A stretch of 64,000 bases of DNA from NCBI GenBank assembly GCA_035556135.1, contig DATMFO010000003.1, positions 1 to 64,000 of the forward strand. Direction: 5' to 3'. The notes beneath the pieces are model-generated. The model searched no databases. It was not told the origin of the DNA and saw only the letters and a program-made list of their open reading frames with translations. The stretch comes from ZC4RG30 sp035556135. Its GTDB lineage: Bacteria > Pseudomonadota > Gammaproteobacteria > Steroidobacterales > Steroidobacteraceae. This document shows, one piece after another, positions 6,611 through 15,598 of the stretch; position 1 is the stretch's first letter; each line of letters starts with the position of its first letter. Both the position numbers and the translations under genes were made by a program.

Positions 6611-6677
6611 ATTTATTTGAGCATGTCCGGCGGCCAGCGGGAAGGGGGCGGGCGGCCGAAAGGGGCCTGGAAGGGCG

Positions 6678-7229
6678 TCAGACCTTCAGGCTGCCCCGGA
6701 ATCCGCGCGCGGCGTAATAGGACTGCGAACCGTTGTGGTACGTGAAGACCTGCCCGTAGCGGCGGTCGCAGAAGAGGGCGCCGTCGAGTTTGCGGATGGC
6801 GGCGGGGGTCTGGATCCAGCTGGAAGTCCTGGTGTCGAACTCGCCTAGCTGCTGCAGCTGGCGGTACTGCTCTTCATCGAGCAGTTCGATGCCCAGCTGC
6901 TTTGCCATGCCGAGCGCGCTGGCCTTGGGCTTGTGTTCCTTGCGCGCCTTGAGCGCATCGTCATCAAAGCAGACGCTGCGGCGGCCGGCGGGGCTTTCGG
7001 CAGAGCAGTCGCAGAAGATGAGTTCGCCGGTGCTTTTGTCCTGGCCGATGACATCCGGCTCGCCGCCGGTGTCTTCCATGGCCTGCAGCACTGCGAGCTT
7101 TTTGGGACTGGCCTCGAGCCTTGCATTCACGTCCTGCCAGGAGATGCCCTTGTGGCGTGCCGGGTTACTGGTGAAGCGCGCTTGAAGGATGGCGAGAAGG
7201 TCGGAGGACTTGCTGCGCTTGGCGGCCAT
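6678..7229 (-). CDS. DUF4256 family protein
   Basis: The protein is 183 aa and matches DUF4256 over its full length. It shows the FTSNPARHKGISW opening, TGGEPDVIGQDK, the CDCSAESPAGRRSVCFDD block, the QLGEFDTRTSSWIQTP block and a C-terminal YYAARGFRGSLKV. It is a small cytosolic protein of unknown biochemical function. It stands alone between the PepSY gene and the lipoprotein gene, on the same strand as both. The start ATG at 7229 has AGGAAAG upstream. Confidence 0.9.
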   Translation of the reverse strand: MAAKRSKSSDLLAILQARFTSNPARHKGISWQDVNARLEASPKKLAVLQAMEDTGGEPDVIGQDKSTGELIFCDCSAESPAGRRSVCFDDDALKARKEHKPKASALGMAKQLGIELLDEEQYRQLQQLGEFDTRTSSWIQTPAAIRKLDGALFCDRRYGQVFTYHNGSQSYYAARGFRGSLKV

Positions 7230-7251
7230 GCGTCTTTCCTTTCATGCACGG

Positions 7252-7281
7252 GAAAAGAAAACGCCGCGCAGTGCGCGGCGT
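7252..7281 (-). terminator. intrinsic terminator of the lipoprotein gene
   Basis: ACGCCGCGCAGTGCGCGGCGT (7261-7281) forms a near-perfect GC-rich hairpin. On the minus strand it is followed by a T-rich run (TTTCTTTTCC). It lies 27 bases after the stop of the Lpp-like gene. Confidence 0.88.
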
Positions 7282-7307
7282 CTTCTCATCAAAGTAAAGC
7301 GAATCGC

Positions 7308-7628
7308 TTACTTCGAAACCGAACGCTCGAACATACGGTCGATCTTGGCGTTCAGGTCGTTCACGCCGGTCTGCGCCTGCTGCGCGGCGGCCAGCGCCTG
7401 GTTCGCCGTGTTCTGGGCGGCATCGGCCTTCGCCGAAGCAGCCTGGGCGGCGGAAGCAGCGTTGGCTCCGGTGCGATCGGCCTTCAGCGCGGCCACGTCG
7501 GACGACAGGGTGCCTACCTGGCTCTTGAGGCTGTCGATGTCCGCCTGCAGTGGCTTGAGGTCAGTGCAACCAGCGAGCGCCGCGAAAGCGGCAACAGCGG
7601 CGATCTTGATACCCATCGAGCTTTTCAT
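7308..7628 (-). CDS. Lpp/OprI-type outer membrane lipoprotein
   Basis: The precursor is 106 aa. A signal peptide with lipobox LAGC (Cys21) is followed by a heptad-type coiled coil (LQADIDSLKSQVGTLSSDVAALK) and an alanine-rich zipper (residues 55-90). A C-terminal Lys follows, which in Lpp attaches to peptidoglycan. This is the layout of Lpp/OprI proteins that link the outer membrane to the cell wall. AAGGGGAA precedes the ATG and a strong terminator follows, so the gene is monocistronic, as is usual for this abundant protein. Confidence 0.85.
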   Translation of the reverse strand: MKSSMGIKIAAVAAFAALAGCTDLKPLQADIDSLKSQVGTLSSDVAALKADRTGANAASAAQAASAKADAAQNTANQALAAAQQAQTGVNDLNAKIDRMFERSVSK

Positions 7629-8079
7629 TTTTCAGTTCCCCTTAAAGGACTAGTGGCCAAATTCACCGCAGGGTGTGCATCGGAAACTCACTGTCAACGA
7701 TACACAAAAATTGCGGATGACTAACTTGACCATATATCGCAGTGATGCTGCAACTGCTTTGTTCGCTCTGTCGGTTGTAGGAGACAGATTACATTCTCAG
7801 CGCAATTGCGTTTGGCAGGGTTTTTTTCGACAAATTTTGTCTACCCGGCGCAGGCGCGTTGCGTAAGGGCAACCTGTTTTTCCACTGTTGTGAGCGTTGT
7901 TTTTTTACGCCGCGCGAGATGCGTGTGACCGTTGTGGTGTGCATGTGAGGAAGCATGCGCAGGTGTGTTGGCAGCGCCAACTCTGGCCTCCCGTACGGGC
8001 GGTGTGCAGTCATTCCTGAAGCTCATGGGGTGGCCGAAAGCACAGTACGGATGCGCGAAATGGCCAGATGCTTGCGAAA
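7629..8079. other. intergenic region between the lipoprotein gene and lexA
   Basis: No gene is supported here. The stretch is locally A/T-rich around 7700-7860, unlike the surrounding coding DNA. It presumably holds the leftward promoter of the lipoprotein gene and, at its right edge, the lexA promoter. No RNA gene was recognised. Confidence 0.5.
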
Positions 8080-8115
8080 CTGTATAAATCCACAGTATGC
8101 TGTATGCAAATCCAG
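8080..8115 (+). promoter_or_regulatory. tandem LexA boxes in the lexA-imuA-imuB-dnaE2 promoter
   Basis: Box 1 is CTGT-ATAAATCC-ACAG (8080-8095), a perfect CTGT-N8-ACAG. Box 2 is CTGT-ATGCAAAT-CCAG (8100-8115), with one mismatch. The boxes start 20 bp apart, much as the two boxes of the E. coli lexA promoter do, whose second box also ends in CCAG. They lie just ahead of the lexA start at 8131, so LexA should repress its own operon. Confidence 0.9.
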
Positions 8116-8130
8116 CTACGGACATTACCC

Positions 8131-8757
8131 ATGGCCGATTCCGACCTCACCCCCCGCCAGACCGAAATCCTCCGGCTAATCCAGCGCACGGTGCAGGCCA
8201 CCGGCATGCCCCCCACGCGCAAGGAGATCGCCGACGAGCTGGGCTTCCGATCCCCCAACGCCGCAGAAGACCACCTGCGCGCGCTGGAGCGCAAGGGCGT
8301 CATCACGCTGCTGCCGGGCTCCTCGCGCGGCATCCAGCTCAAAGACAACCTGCGCGAGCAGCTCGGCCTGCCGCTGATCGGCCGTGTGGCCGCCGGCAGT
8401 CCCATCCTGGCCGAAGAGAACATCGAAGATCACCTCTCCATCGACCCCTCCATCTTCCATCCCCAGCCGCACTACCTGCTGAAGGTCATCGGCATGAGCA
8501 TGAAGAACGCCGGCATCCTCGATGGCGACCTGGTGGCCGTGCATCGCACGATCAATGTGCGCAACCGCCAGATCATCGTGGCGCGCCTCGAAAACGAGGT
8601 CACCGTGAAGCGCTACCGGCAGGAGGGCGCCGTGGCCTGGCTGCTGCCCGAGAACGAAGACTTCGAACCCATCAAGGTCGATCTCAAACAGCAGCAGATG
8701 CTCATCGAGGGCGTGGTGGTGGGTGTGGTCCGGCGCGGCAAGAGCCTGGGGCTCTGA
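8131..8757 (+). CDS. lexA: LexA repressor
   Basis: The protein is 208 aa, a normal length. The N-terminal winged helix (LTPRQTEILRLI, PPTRKEIADELGF) binds SOS boxes. The C-terminal protease part has the Ala-Gly cleavage site in RVAAGSP, the catalytic Ser in GMSMKNAGILDGD and the catalytic Lys in VTVKRY. The ATG at 8131 is preferred over 8068 because it aligns with family N-termini and leaves both LexA boxes upstream. LexA is cleaved on RecA filaments, releasing repression of this operon. It is the first gene of the mutasome operon, with 12 bases to imuA. Confidence 0.97.
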   Translation: MADSDLTPRQTEILRLIQRTVQATGMPPTRKEIADELGFRSPNAAEDHLRALERKGVITLLPGSSRGIQLKDNLREQLGLPLIGRVAAGSPILAEENIEDHLSIDPSIFHPQPHYLLKVIGMSMKNAGILDGDLVAVHRTINVRNRQIIVARLENEVTVKRYRQEGAVAWLLPENEDFEPIKVDLKQQQMLIEGVVVGVVRRGKSLGL

Positions 8758-8769
8758 TGAGATGAGACG

Positions 8770-9390
8770 ATGGGCGGCGAATTCCATCACGGGCGGCTGG
8801 ATGAGCTGCTGCGGCATCCGTCCCTCTGGCGGGGGCGGGGCGCCGCGGTCGATGCCGGTTTGCCCACGGGTTTTGCCACGCTCGATGCGGCACTGCCTGG
8901 CGGTGGCTGGCCGCGCACCGGGCTGATCGAGGTCCTGGCTTCCCCCGGCCAGGGCGAGCTCACCCTCTGGCTGCCGCTGCTGCGGCAACTCACTCAACAA
9001 CCCACCACACGCTGCTGCGCCTTCATCGCACCGCCCTTCGAGCCCTTCGTGCCGGCCTGGCGCGCGGCCGGCATTGAGGTGCAGCGACTGCTGGTGGTGC
9101 GCGACAACGATCCCCTGTGGGCGCTGGAGCAGGGGTTGCTGTCGGGTGTGTGCGCCATCGGTTTTGGCTGGATGGAATCCAGCGCCAGCCTGGTCGCCCT
9201 GCGTCGTCTGGCGCTGGCTGCGGAGCGCGGCGCCGCCCTGGGTGTGCTGATCCGCTCGCCACGGGTGGCCGCCGAGCCCACGGCTGCGGTGTTGCGTCTG
9301 GCCCTCACGCGCACCGGCAACGGGTTGGCCGTCCAGCTGCTTAAAGGGCGGGGCCTCACGCCGCGCACCGTCGAAGTGGGGCTGGCATGA
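8770..9390 (+). CDS. imuA: ImuA, RecA-like partner of the ImuB/DnaE2 mutasome
   Basis: The protein is 206 aa. The opening TGFATLDAALPGGGWPRTGLIEVL is typical of ImuA/SulA-like proteins related to RecA, but there is no intact Walker A. ImuA works with ImuB to recruit and regulate the error-prone polymerase DnaE2 during SOS mutagenesis in bacteria lacking UmuDC. The gene overlaps imuB by four bases (ATGA), so the two are translated together. Identity is firm from domain order and context. Confidence 0.93.
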   Translation: MGGEFHHGRLDELLRHPSLWRGRGAAVDAGLPTGFATLDAALPGGGWPRTGLIEVLASPGQGELTLWLPLLRQLTQQPTTRCCAFIAPPFEPFVPAWRAAGIEVQRLLVVRDNDPLWALEQGLLSGVCAIGFGWMESSASLVALRRLALAAERGAALGVLIRSPRVAAEPTAAVLRLALTRTGNGLAVQLLKGRGLTPRTVEVGLA

Positions 9391-10877
9391 ATCCGCTCCA
9401 GCAACAGCTGTTCGATCTGCCGGCGCCGGCGCCTGTCGAGCCACCTGCATCGGCACCTGCGCCGGCGCCTGCCCCGGTCCGGCTGTGTGAGGTGCCAGCA
9501 CCGCAGGCCAGGGTGGCCACGGCTCCTGCGCGCGAGCTCTGGGCCGCTGTGCAATGTGATGCCTGGATGATCGCCGGCGGCTCCTCTCCCGCACCTGTCA
9601 CCGGCGTGCCGGCTGACCTGCTGCGCGCCGCACAGGGATTCACGCCGCGCGTGGCAGTGGAATCCTCCGATGCACTGCTGCTCGAGTTGGCTGGCAGCCA
9701 GCGGTTGTTCGGTGGACTCACGGGCCTGCTGCAGGCACTGCGTGCGGCTTTTCCGCGACCGTTGCGACTGGCGCTGGCGCCCACGCCACTGGCGGCCGTG
9801 CTGCTGGCGCGGGCGGGCGCCAACTGCTGCATCCTCGATCCCTCCCGTCTCAAGGGCCGGCTCGCACCGTTGCCCCTGCAGCACCTGCGCTGGCCCGATG
9901 ATGAGCTGCAGCGCCTGGCCAGCATGGGCGTGCACACCCTGGCCGGGTTGCTGCGCCTGCCACGCGCAGGGCTGGCCCGGCGCATCGGCCCGGAGCGCCT
10001 CTGGCAGCTCGACCGGCTCACCGGCACGCGTGCCGATCCGCGCACGGCGCTGCCGATGCCGCAGCCCTTCCACGAGCGGGTGGATCCCGGCCATGAAACC
10101 CTCGACCGCGAGCGGCTGCTCGCCGCCCTGCAGCCCACGCTCGAACGGCTGGAGATCTTCCTGCGCGAGCGCCAGCGCGGCGTGATGGCGCTGCGGCTCA
10201 CGCTCGAGCACCGGCGCGCGCCGGCGCTGCAATGCGTCCTGCGCTGCGTGGTGCCCGAATACCGTGCGGCACGTTTCACGGCGCTGCTGGCGGCACGGCT
10301 GGAGCGCATCGCGCTGGCCGAACCGGTACGCAGCATGACGTTCACCGCGGGGCGGCTGCGGCGTTTTCCTGCCGCCAGCCAGCCGCTGTGGGCGGCGGGC
10401 GAGCAGGGTGGTGCGGCCACGGCCACACAGGCGCCGGAGTTCCTGCAGACCTTGATGGCGCGGCTGGGCGAGCAGGCGGTTTACGGCATGGCCGAGGTCG
10501 ACGAGCATCGCCCGGAATGCCAGCAGCAGCGTCGCTGGCCGGCGCTGGTCACAGCCGGCAAGGCACGTCATGAAACAGCATCTTTATCCCAGGGCAGTGC
10601 GGCTCCGGCCGGTGCGGCGCGGCCGCTGACGCTGCTGGAACAGCCCCAGCCGCTGCAGGCCCTGCGTGATGCGGCCGGCCATGTGCGCACGCTGCGCCAT
10701 GCGGGGCGCGAGCTGGCGCTGGTGAGCGGTCCGGAGCGCATCGAGTCCGGCTGGTGGGATGGTGGCGCCATCGCGCGCGACTACTACGTCGCGCGTGCCA
10801 GCGATGGCGCGCGCTGGTGGATCTTCCGCGAGTGCGAGCCGCCGCGGCGCTGGTTCCTGCATGGATGCTTCGCCTGA
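9387..10877 (+). CDS. imuB: ImuB, catalytically inactive Y-family polymerase with an atypical N-terminus
   Basis: The protein is 496 aa. From residue 85 (FTPRVAVE) it follows ImuB: DALLLELAGSQRLFGGL, PTPLAAVLLARAGAN, the helix-hairpin part GVHTLAGLLRLPRAGLARRIG, the little-finger region and a C-terminal IESGWWDGGAIARDYYVARA. ImuB is a Y-family homologue without polymerase carboxylates that links DnaE2 to the sliding clamp. The first 84 residues are not the usual palm start. They are proline/alanine-rich and begin MNPLQQQLFDL, in which QQQLF resembles a beta-clamp binding peptide. The gene overlaps imuA at its start and dnaE2 at its end. Confidence 0.9.
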   Translation: MNPLQQQLFDLPAPAPVEPPASAPAPAPAPVRLCEVPAPQARVATAPARELWAAVQCDAWMIAGGSSPAPVTGVPADLLRAAQGFTPRVAVESSDALLLELAGSQRLFGGLTGLLQALRAAFPRPLRLALAPTPLAAVLLARAGANCCILDPSRLKGRLAPLPLQHLRWPDDELQRLASMGVHTLAGLLRLPRAGLARRIGPERLWQLDRLTGTRADPRTALPMPQPFHERVDPGHETLDRERLLAALQPTLERLEIFLRERQRGVMALRLTLEHRRAPALQCVLRCVVPEYRAARFTALLAARLERIALAEPVRSMTFTAGRLRRFPAASQPLWAAGEQGGAATATQAPEFLQTLMARLGEQAVYGMAEVDEHRPECQQQRRWPALVTAGKARHETASLSQGSAAPAGAARPLTLLEQPQPLQALRDAAGHVRTLRHAGRELALVSGPERIESGWWDGGAIARDYYVARASDGARWWIFRECEPPRRWFLHGCFA

Positions 10878-13800
10878 TGCGGCAGCCGGCAGCAGGGAGG
10901 CCTCGCCGGTAGCTGACTACGCGGAGCTGCACGCGCTGAGCAATTTCAGCTTCCTGCGCGGCGCCTCGCATGCGGTCGAGCTGGTGGATCGGGCCCATGC
11001 GCTGGGCTACAAGGCGCTGGCCCTCACCGATGAATGTTCCATGGCCGGCGTGGTCCGTGCCCACATGCGCGCGAAGGAAACGGGCCTGCCGCTGATCGTG
11101 GGCAGCGAGTTCACGCTGGCCTGCGGGCTGAAGTTCGTGGCGCTGGCGGCAACGCGCGGCGGTTATGCGGGCATCTGCCGCCTCATCACCCGCGGACGGC
11201 GCGCGGCGCGCAAGGGTTCTTACCGGCTCACGCGCGAGGATGTGCTGGCCTGCATCGCGCCTTCCGGTGGCATGGACTGCCTTTTCATCTGGCGTCCGGG
11301 CGAGGCCGTGCTGGCCACGGCGGCGAAGGCCGAAGAGCAGGGCCGCTGGTTCGCGCAGCACTATTCCGGCGCGCTGTGGGTGGGAGTTTCCATCCTGCGC
11401 AATGGCAACGACGCGGTGCTGCTGGAGGCTTCGCTGGCACTGGCGCAGCGCCTGGCCTTGCCCGCGCTGGCCTGCGGCGACGTGCACATGCACGATCCCG
11501 CGCGCCGCGAGTTGCAGGATGCGCTCACCGCCATCCGCCACCGCGTCTCGCTGAAGCAGGCCGGTCGTCGCCTGTTTCCCAATGGCGAGCGGCACCTGCG
11601 TTCGCGCACTGAACTCACGCGTCTTTATCCACCGCAGCTGCTGGCCGAAACAGTGCGCGTGGCCGGGCTGTGCCGCTTCTCGCTCGATGAGCTGCGCTAC
11701 CAGTATCCGCACGAGCTGGTGCCGCAGGGGCACACGCCCACCACCTGGCTGCGCGAGCTGGCCGAGCGCGGCGCCGCGCACCATTGGCCCGGCGGCATGC
11801 CCCCGAAGGAGCGCGGCCTGCTCGAGAAGGAGCTGTCCATCATCGGGGAGCTGCGCTACGAGCCCTTCTTCCTCACGGTGAATGACGTGGTCCGCTTTGC
11901 ACGCGGGGAGGGCATCCTCTGCCAGGGGCGCGGCTCGGCGGCCAACTCCATCGTCTGCTACTGCCTCGACATCACCGCGGTGCGTCCGGGTCAGCTGGAG
12001 ATGCTCTTCGAGCGTTTTGTGTCGAAGGAGCGCGACGAACCGCCGGACATCGACGTGGATTTCGAGCACGAGCGGCGCGAGGAGGTGATCCAGTACATCT
12101 ACGGCAAGTACGGTCGCGAACGCGCGGCGCTGGCAGCCACGGTGATCACCTATGGTCCGCGCAGCGCGGTGCGCGACCTGATCCGTGCGCTGGATATCGA
12201 CGAGGCCATCGCCGCGGCGCTGCTGCGCGCGCTGCGCGGCTGGCGTGGCTACCACCTCGATCCTTCCACCTGGAAGGAGGAGGGCGTCGACGTGGCGGCG
12301 CCGGCGGTGCGGCAGCTGATCGACCTCGCCACGCAGATGGTGAACTTCCCCCGCCATCTCTCCCAGCACGTGGGCGGCTTCGTGATCTCCGAGGGACCGC
12401 TGTCGGAGCTGGTGCCGGTGGAAAACGCCTCCATGCCCGAGCGCACCGTGATCCAGTGGGACAAGGACGACCTGGAAGACCTGAAGCTGCTGAAGGTGGA
12501 TGTGCTGGCCCTGGGCATGCTCACCGCCATCCGCAAGTGCTTCGGCCTCATCGAATCCTTCGGCGGCAAGCGTTTCACGCTGGGCAGCGTCGAGCCGGAG
12601 GATCCCGCCGTCTACGAGATGATCTGCCGCGCGGACACCATCGGCGTGTTCCAGATCGAGTCGCGCGCGCAGATGTCGATGCTGCCGCGCCTGCTGCCGC
12701 GTACCTACTACGACCTGGTGATCGAGGTGGCCATCGTGCGTCCCGGTCCCATCCAGGGCGACATGGTGCATCCCTACCTGCGGCGGCGTTCCGGCCGCGA
12801 GCCGGTCACCTATCCCAGCCCGCAAGTTGAGGAAGTGCTCAGCCGCACGCTGGGCGTGCCGATCTTCCAGGAACAGGTGATGCAGCTGGCCATGGTGGCG
12901 GCCGGGTTCACGCCGGGCGAGGCCGACCAGCTGCGGCGCGCGATGGCGGCGTGGAAGCGGCGCGGCGGCGTTGACCGCTTCGAGCAGAAGCTGCTCGACG
13001 GCATGCGCGAGCGCCACTACAGCGAGGAGTTCGCGCGTTCCATCATTGCGCAGATCCGCGGCTTCTCCGACTACGGTTTTCCCGAGGCGCATGCAGCCAG
13101 CTTCGCACTGCTGGCCTATGTGTCGGCCTGGCAGAAGCACCATCATCCGGCCGCGTTCACGGCCGCGCTGCTCAACAGCCAGCCCATGGGCTTCTACGGA
13201 CCGGCGCAGCTGCTGCGCGATGCACGCATGCATGGCGTGACGGTGCTGCCGGTGGATGTGGACCGCAGCGCCGCCGACTGCACGCTGGAGGCGGATGTGG
13301 ATGGAAGTGCAGCCATCCGCCTGGGCCTGCGCTGCGTGCGAGGGCTCTCCACTGCCGCGCAGGCCGCCGTGGCGGCCGCACGCCAGTCCGGTCCCTTCGC
13401 CAGCTGCCGCGAACTGGGCGAGCGCGCCGGGCTCACCCGCCACGACATGGAGGCGCTGGCCGCCGCCGGTGCACTGGCCGGCCTGGAAGGCCACCGGCAC
13501 CTGGCCTTCTGGCAGGTGACCGGCTACCTGCCGCCGCTGGCCACGGCGCCGGATGCGGTGCGCGAGCCGGCCACGCCGCTGCTGCGCACGCCCACCGAGG
13601 CCGAGGACCTGCTGGCCGACTACCGCGCGCTGGGTTTCACGCTGGGTCGCCATCCGCTGGCGCTGCTGCGCGAGCGGCTCAGCGCCGCGTGCATCCTCAC
13701 CGCCAGCGACCTGCAGGGCACCACCGACGGCACCCCGGTGCGTGTGGCCGGACTGGTCACGGTACGACAGCGCCCGCAGACCTCGCGCGGGGTCACCTTC

Positions 13801-14016
13801 GTGACCCTGGAAGATGAGTCAGGCCATGTGAACGTGGTGGTGTGGAAGAGCCTGGCCGAGCGGCGCAACGCGGCGCTGGTGGGCGCGCGGCTGATGGAAG
13901 TGCGCGGCGCCGTGCAGCGCGGGGACGGCGGGGTGACGCACGTGGTGGCGCGCGATCTGATCGACCGCAGCGCGCTGCTGGGCACGCTGCACGTGCCCAG
14001 CCACGATTTCCATTGA
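10861..14016 (+). CDS. dnaE2: DnaE2, error-prone DNA polymerase III alpha subunit
   Basis: The protein is 1051 aa from the ATG at 10861, which overlaps the end of imuB; longer in-frame starts inside imuB add only low-complexity sequence. The order is a PHP domain (YAELHALSNFSFLRGASH, residues about 18-35), the polymerase core with the catalytic PDIDVDFEHERR near residues 395-406, a tandem helix-hairpin-helix and a C-terminal OB fold (VRVAGLVTVRQRPQTSRGVTF). DnaE2 performs mutagenic translesion synthesis together with ImuA and ImuB. The four-gene operon lexA-imuA-imuB-dnaE2 is thus a complete SOS mutasome. Confidence 0.97.
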   Translation: MDASPDAAAGSREASPVADYAELHALSNFSFLRGASHAVELVDRAHALGYKALALTDECSMAGVVRAHMRAKETGLPLIVGSEFTLACGLKFVALAATRGGYAGICRLITRGRRAARKGSYRLTREDVLACIAPSGGMDCLFIWRPGEAVLATAAKAEEQGRWFAQHYSGALWVGVSILRNGNDAVLLEASLALAQRLALPALACGDVHMHDPARRELQDALTAIRHRVSLKQAGRRLFPNGERHLRSRTELTRLYPPQLLAETVRVAGLCRFSLDELRYQYPHELVPQGHTPTTWLRELAERGAAHHWPGGMPPKERGLLEKELSIIGELRYEPFFLTVNDVVRFARGEGILCQGRGSAANSIVCYCLDITAVRPGQLEMLFERFVSKERDEPPDIDVDFEHERREEVIQYIYGKYGRERAALAATVITYGPRSAVRDLIRALDIDEAIAAALLRALRGWRGYHLDPSTWKEEGVDVAAPAVRQLIDLATQMVNFPRHLSQHVGGFVISEGPLSELVPVENASMPERTVIQWDKDDLEDLKLLKVDVLALGMLTAIRKCFGLIESFGGKRFTLGSVEPEDPAVYEMICRADTIGVFQIESRAQMSMLPRLLPRTYYDLVIEVAIVRPGPIQGDMVHPYLRRRSGREPVTYPSPQVEEVLSRTLGVPIFQEQVMQLAMVAAGFTPGEADQLRRAMAAWKRRGGVDRFEQKLLDGMRERHYSEEFARSIIAQIRGFSDYGFPEAHAASFALLAYVSAWQKHHHPAAFTAALLNSQPMGFYGPAQLLRDARMHGVTVLPVDVDRSAADCTLEADVDGSAAIRLGLRCVRGLSTAAQAAVAAARQSGPFASCRELGERAGLTRHDMEALAAAGALAGLEGHRHLAFWQVTGYLPPLATAPDAVREPATPLLRTPTEAEDLLADYRALGFTLGRHPLALLRERLSAACILTASDLQGTTDGTPVRVAGLVTVRQRPQTSRGVTFVTLEDESGHVNVVVWKSLAERRNAALVGARLMEVRGAVQRGDGGVTHVVARDLIDRSALLGTLHVPSHDFH

Positions 14017-14020
14017 GGCC

Positions 14021-14302
14021 TCAGCGCGAGGACATGCCCAGGCGCATGCGCGCCGGGGCGGCCCGCTTGGGCTCTTCGAGGTCGTAGTCGTCGAAGTCGG
14101 AGGTGAGCTCTGCCATGCGCCGCTGCTCGGCGAGCAGCTCGAGCTTGCGCCACGCCGGGACTCCCTGCCGCACGCCGCGCCGGCGCACGATGTCCATGTC
14201 GCGTGTCAGCCGCGCGAGGTCGACCTCTTCTTCGGCGCCCTCGGCCTCAAGGGCGTCTTCGTCTGCCTCGTCGAATTCTTCCGCTTCCTGTTTCTCGATC
14301 AT
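14021..14302 (-). CDS. PA3496-family small acidic protein
   Basis: The protein is 93 aa from the ATG at 14302; a GTG at 14314 would add four residues. The N-terminal third is very acidic (EEFDEADEDALEAEGAEEE). It is followed by RRRGVRQGVPAWRKLELLAEQRRMAELTSDFDDYDL, the basic helix and DFDDYDL ending seen in the PA3496 family, annotated as putative envelope-integrity proteins. No membrane segment. It converges on dnaE2 with only four bases between stops. Confidence 0.72.
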   Translation of the reverse strand: MIEKQEAEEFDEADEDALEAEGAEEEVDLARLTRDMDIVRRRGVRQGVPAWRKLELLAEQRRMAELTSDFDDYDLEEPKRAAPARMRLGMSSR

Positions 14303-14370
14303 GAAAGTGCCCACTCATGAAAGAAGAACCAAAACCGTGGATCGCGAACCCGTCAGGGCGAATATATACC

Positions 14371-15591
14371 TCAGCGGATGAGGCTGTTCATCTGGAAAAT
14401 GGGCATCAGCATCGCAAATACGATGCCGATCACGAAAACACCCATCAGGATGATGAGCAGGGGGCCCAGCAGGCCCGTCAGTGCCGTCAGCAGGCCATCC
14501 AGCTCACGTTCCTGGCTCTGGGCCGCCCGTTCGAGCATGGTATCGAGCTCGCCGCTCGACTCGCCGCTGGAAATCAGGTGGATGGTCATGGGCGGAAAGA
14601 GCTTTCCGACCGCCAGCGAGCGGCCGATGGGCGCCCCCTCGCGCACCCTGAGAGTGGCCGTGGCCACCGCCTCGCGCATGGGCAGGTTGTTGATCACCGA
14701 GCCTGCGATGCGCAGCGCCTCCAGCACCGGCACCGAGCTGCTGGTGAGGATGCTCAGCGTGCGGGTGAAGCGGGCGGTATTGAAACCACGCACCACCCGG
14801 CCGAAGATGGGAAGTTTCAGCTGGAAGCGGTCCACCTTCAGCCGCACGTCAGGCTTCTTCAGCTGCCGCGACACCAGCCAGCCCAGTCCCACCAGTCCGA
14901 CGAGGATCCACACCCCCCACTCGCGGAAGATGTTGCTGAGCAGGATCAGCACGCGCGTAATGAACGGCAGCTGCGCGCGGTAGCTGTCGAACACCTCGGT
15001 GACCTTGGGCACCACGAACACCAGCAGGATGGACACGATGCCGAAGCACAGCACCGTGAGCACGATGGGGTACAGCATCGCCCCTATCACCTTCTGGCGC
15101 AGCACCTCGCGGTTCTCGGTGTAGTCGGCCAGCCGCTCCAGCACCTCGTCGAGGTGGCCGGCCTGCTCGCCGGCGGCAACAGTGGCGCGGAAGATCTCCG
15201 GGAACACGCGCGGGAATTCACCCAGGCCCGCGGCCAGCGGGTGCCCCTCCATCACCTTGGCGCGCACGCCGATGAGGATGCGCTGCACCCGCGGTTTCTC
15301 GCTCTGCTGCGAGACGGCCAGCAGCGCTTCTTCCAGCGGCAGGCCGGCGCGCACCAGCGTGGCCAGCTGCCGGGTGAGCAGCGAGAGGTCGGTGGCCGAG
15401 ACGCCGGTGCCGAAGCTGAAGGAATGACCGCGGCTGGCGCGGGATTCTTTCTCCTGCACCTCGTTGACGGTGACCGGCAGCAGGCGCATGTCGCGCAGCT
15501 GGTTGCGCACGTGGCGGGCGGTGTCGCCCTCCAGCACCCCGCGGCGTTCCTTGCCGCTGGCATCCAGCGCGGTGTATTCGAAGGCGCCCAC
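14371..15591 (-). CDS. gspF: GspF, inner-membrane platform protein of type II secretion
   Basis: The protein is 406 aa with two repeats of the T2SF domain. The opening MGAFEYTALDASGKERRGVLEGD and the first-domain LLTRQLATLVRAGLPLEEAL are diagnostic. The second domain has FTRTLSILTSSSVPVLEAL. Three membrane helices are visible near residues 172-195, 222-242 and 376-400. GspF sits at the centre of the inner-membrane platform and contacts the ATPase GspE. It is the last gene of the gspC-D-E-F run; gspG-M genes are not in the window. Confidence 0.95.
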   Translation of the reverse strand: MGAFEYTALDASGKERRGVLEGDTARHVRNQLRDMRLLPVTVNEVQEKESRASRGHSFSFGTGVSATDLSLLTRQLATLVRAGLPLEEALLAVSQQSEKPRVQRILIGVRAKVMEGHPLAAGLGEFPRVFPEIFRATVAAGEQAGHLDEVLERLADYTENREVLRQKVIGAMLYPIVLTVLCFGIVSILLVFVVPKVTEVFDSYRAQLPFITRVLILLSNIFREWGVWILVGLVGLGWLVSRQLKKPDVRLKVDRFQLKLPIFGRVVRGFNTARFTRTLSILTSSSVPVLEALRIAGSVINNLPMREAVATATLRVREGAPIGRSLAVGKLFPPMTIHLISSGESSGELDTMLERAAQSQERELDGLLTALTGLLGPLLIILMGVFVIGIVFAMLMPIFQMNSLIR

Positions 15592-15598
15592 GACCGCG

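Noticed and set aside
10549..13653. A 1034-codon open frame on the minus strand opposite imuB-dnaE2
   Set aside because: It mirrors the codon structure of dnaE2 in GC-rich DNA, has a Gln/His/Arg-dominated composition and shows no domain. The plus-strand genes are unambiguous.
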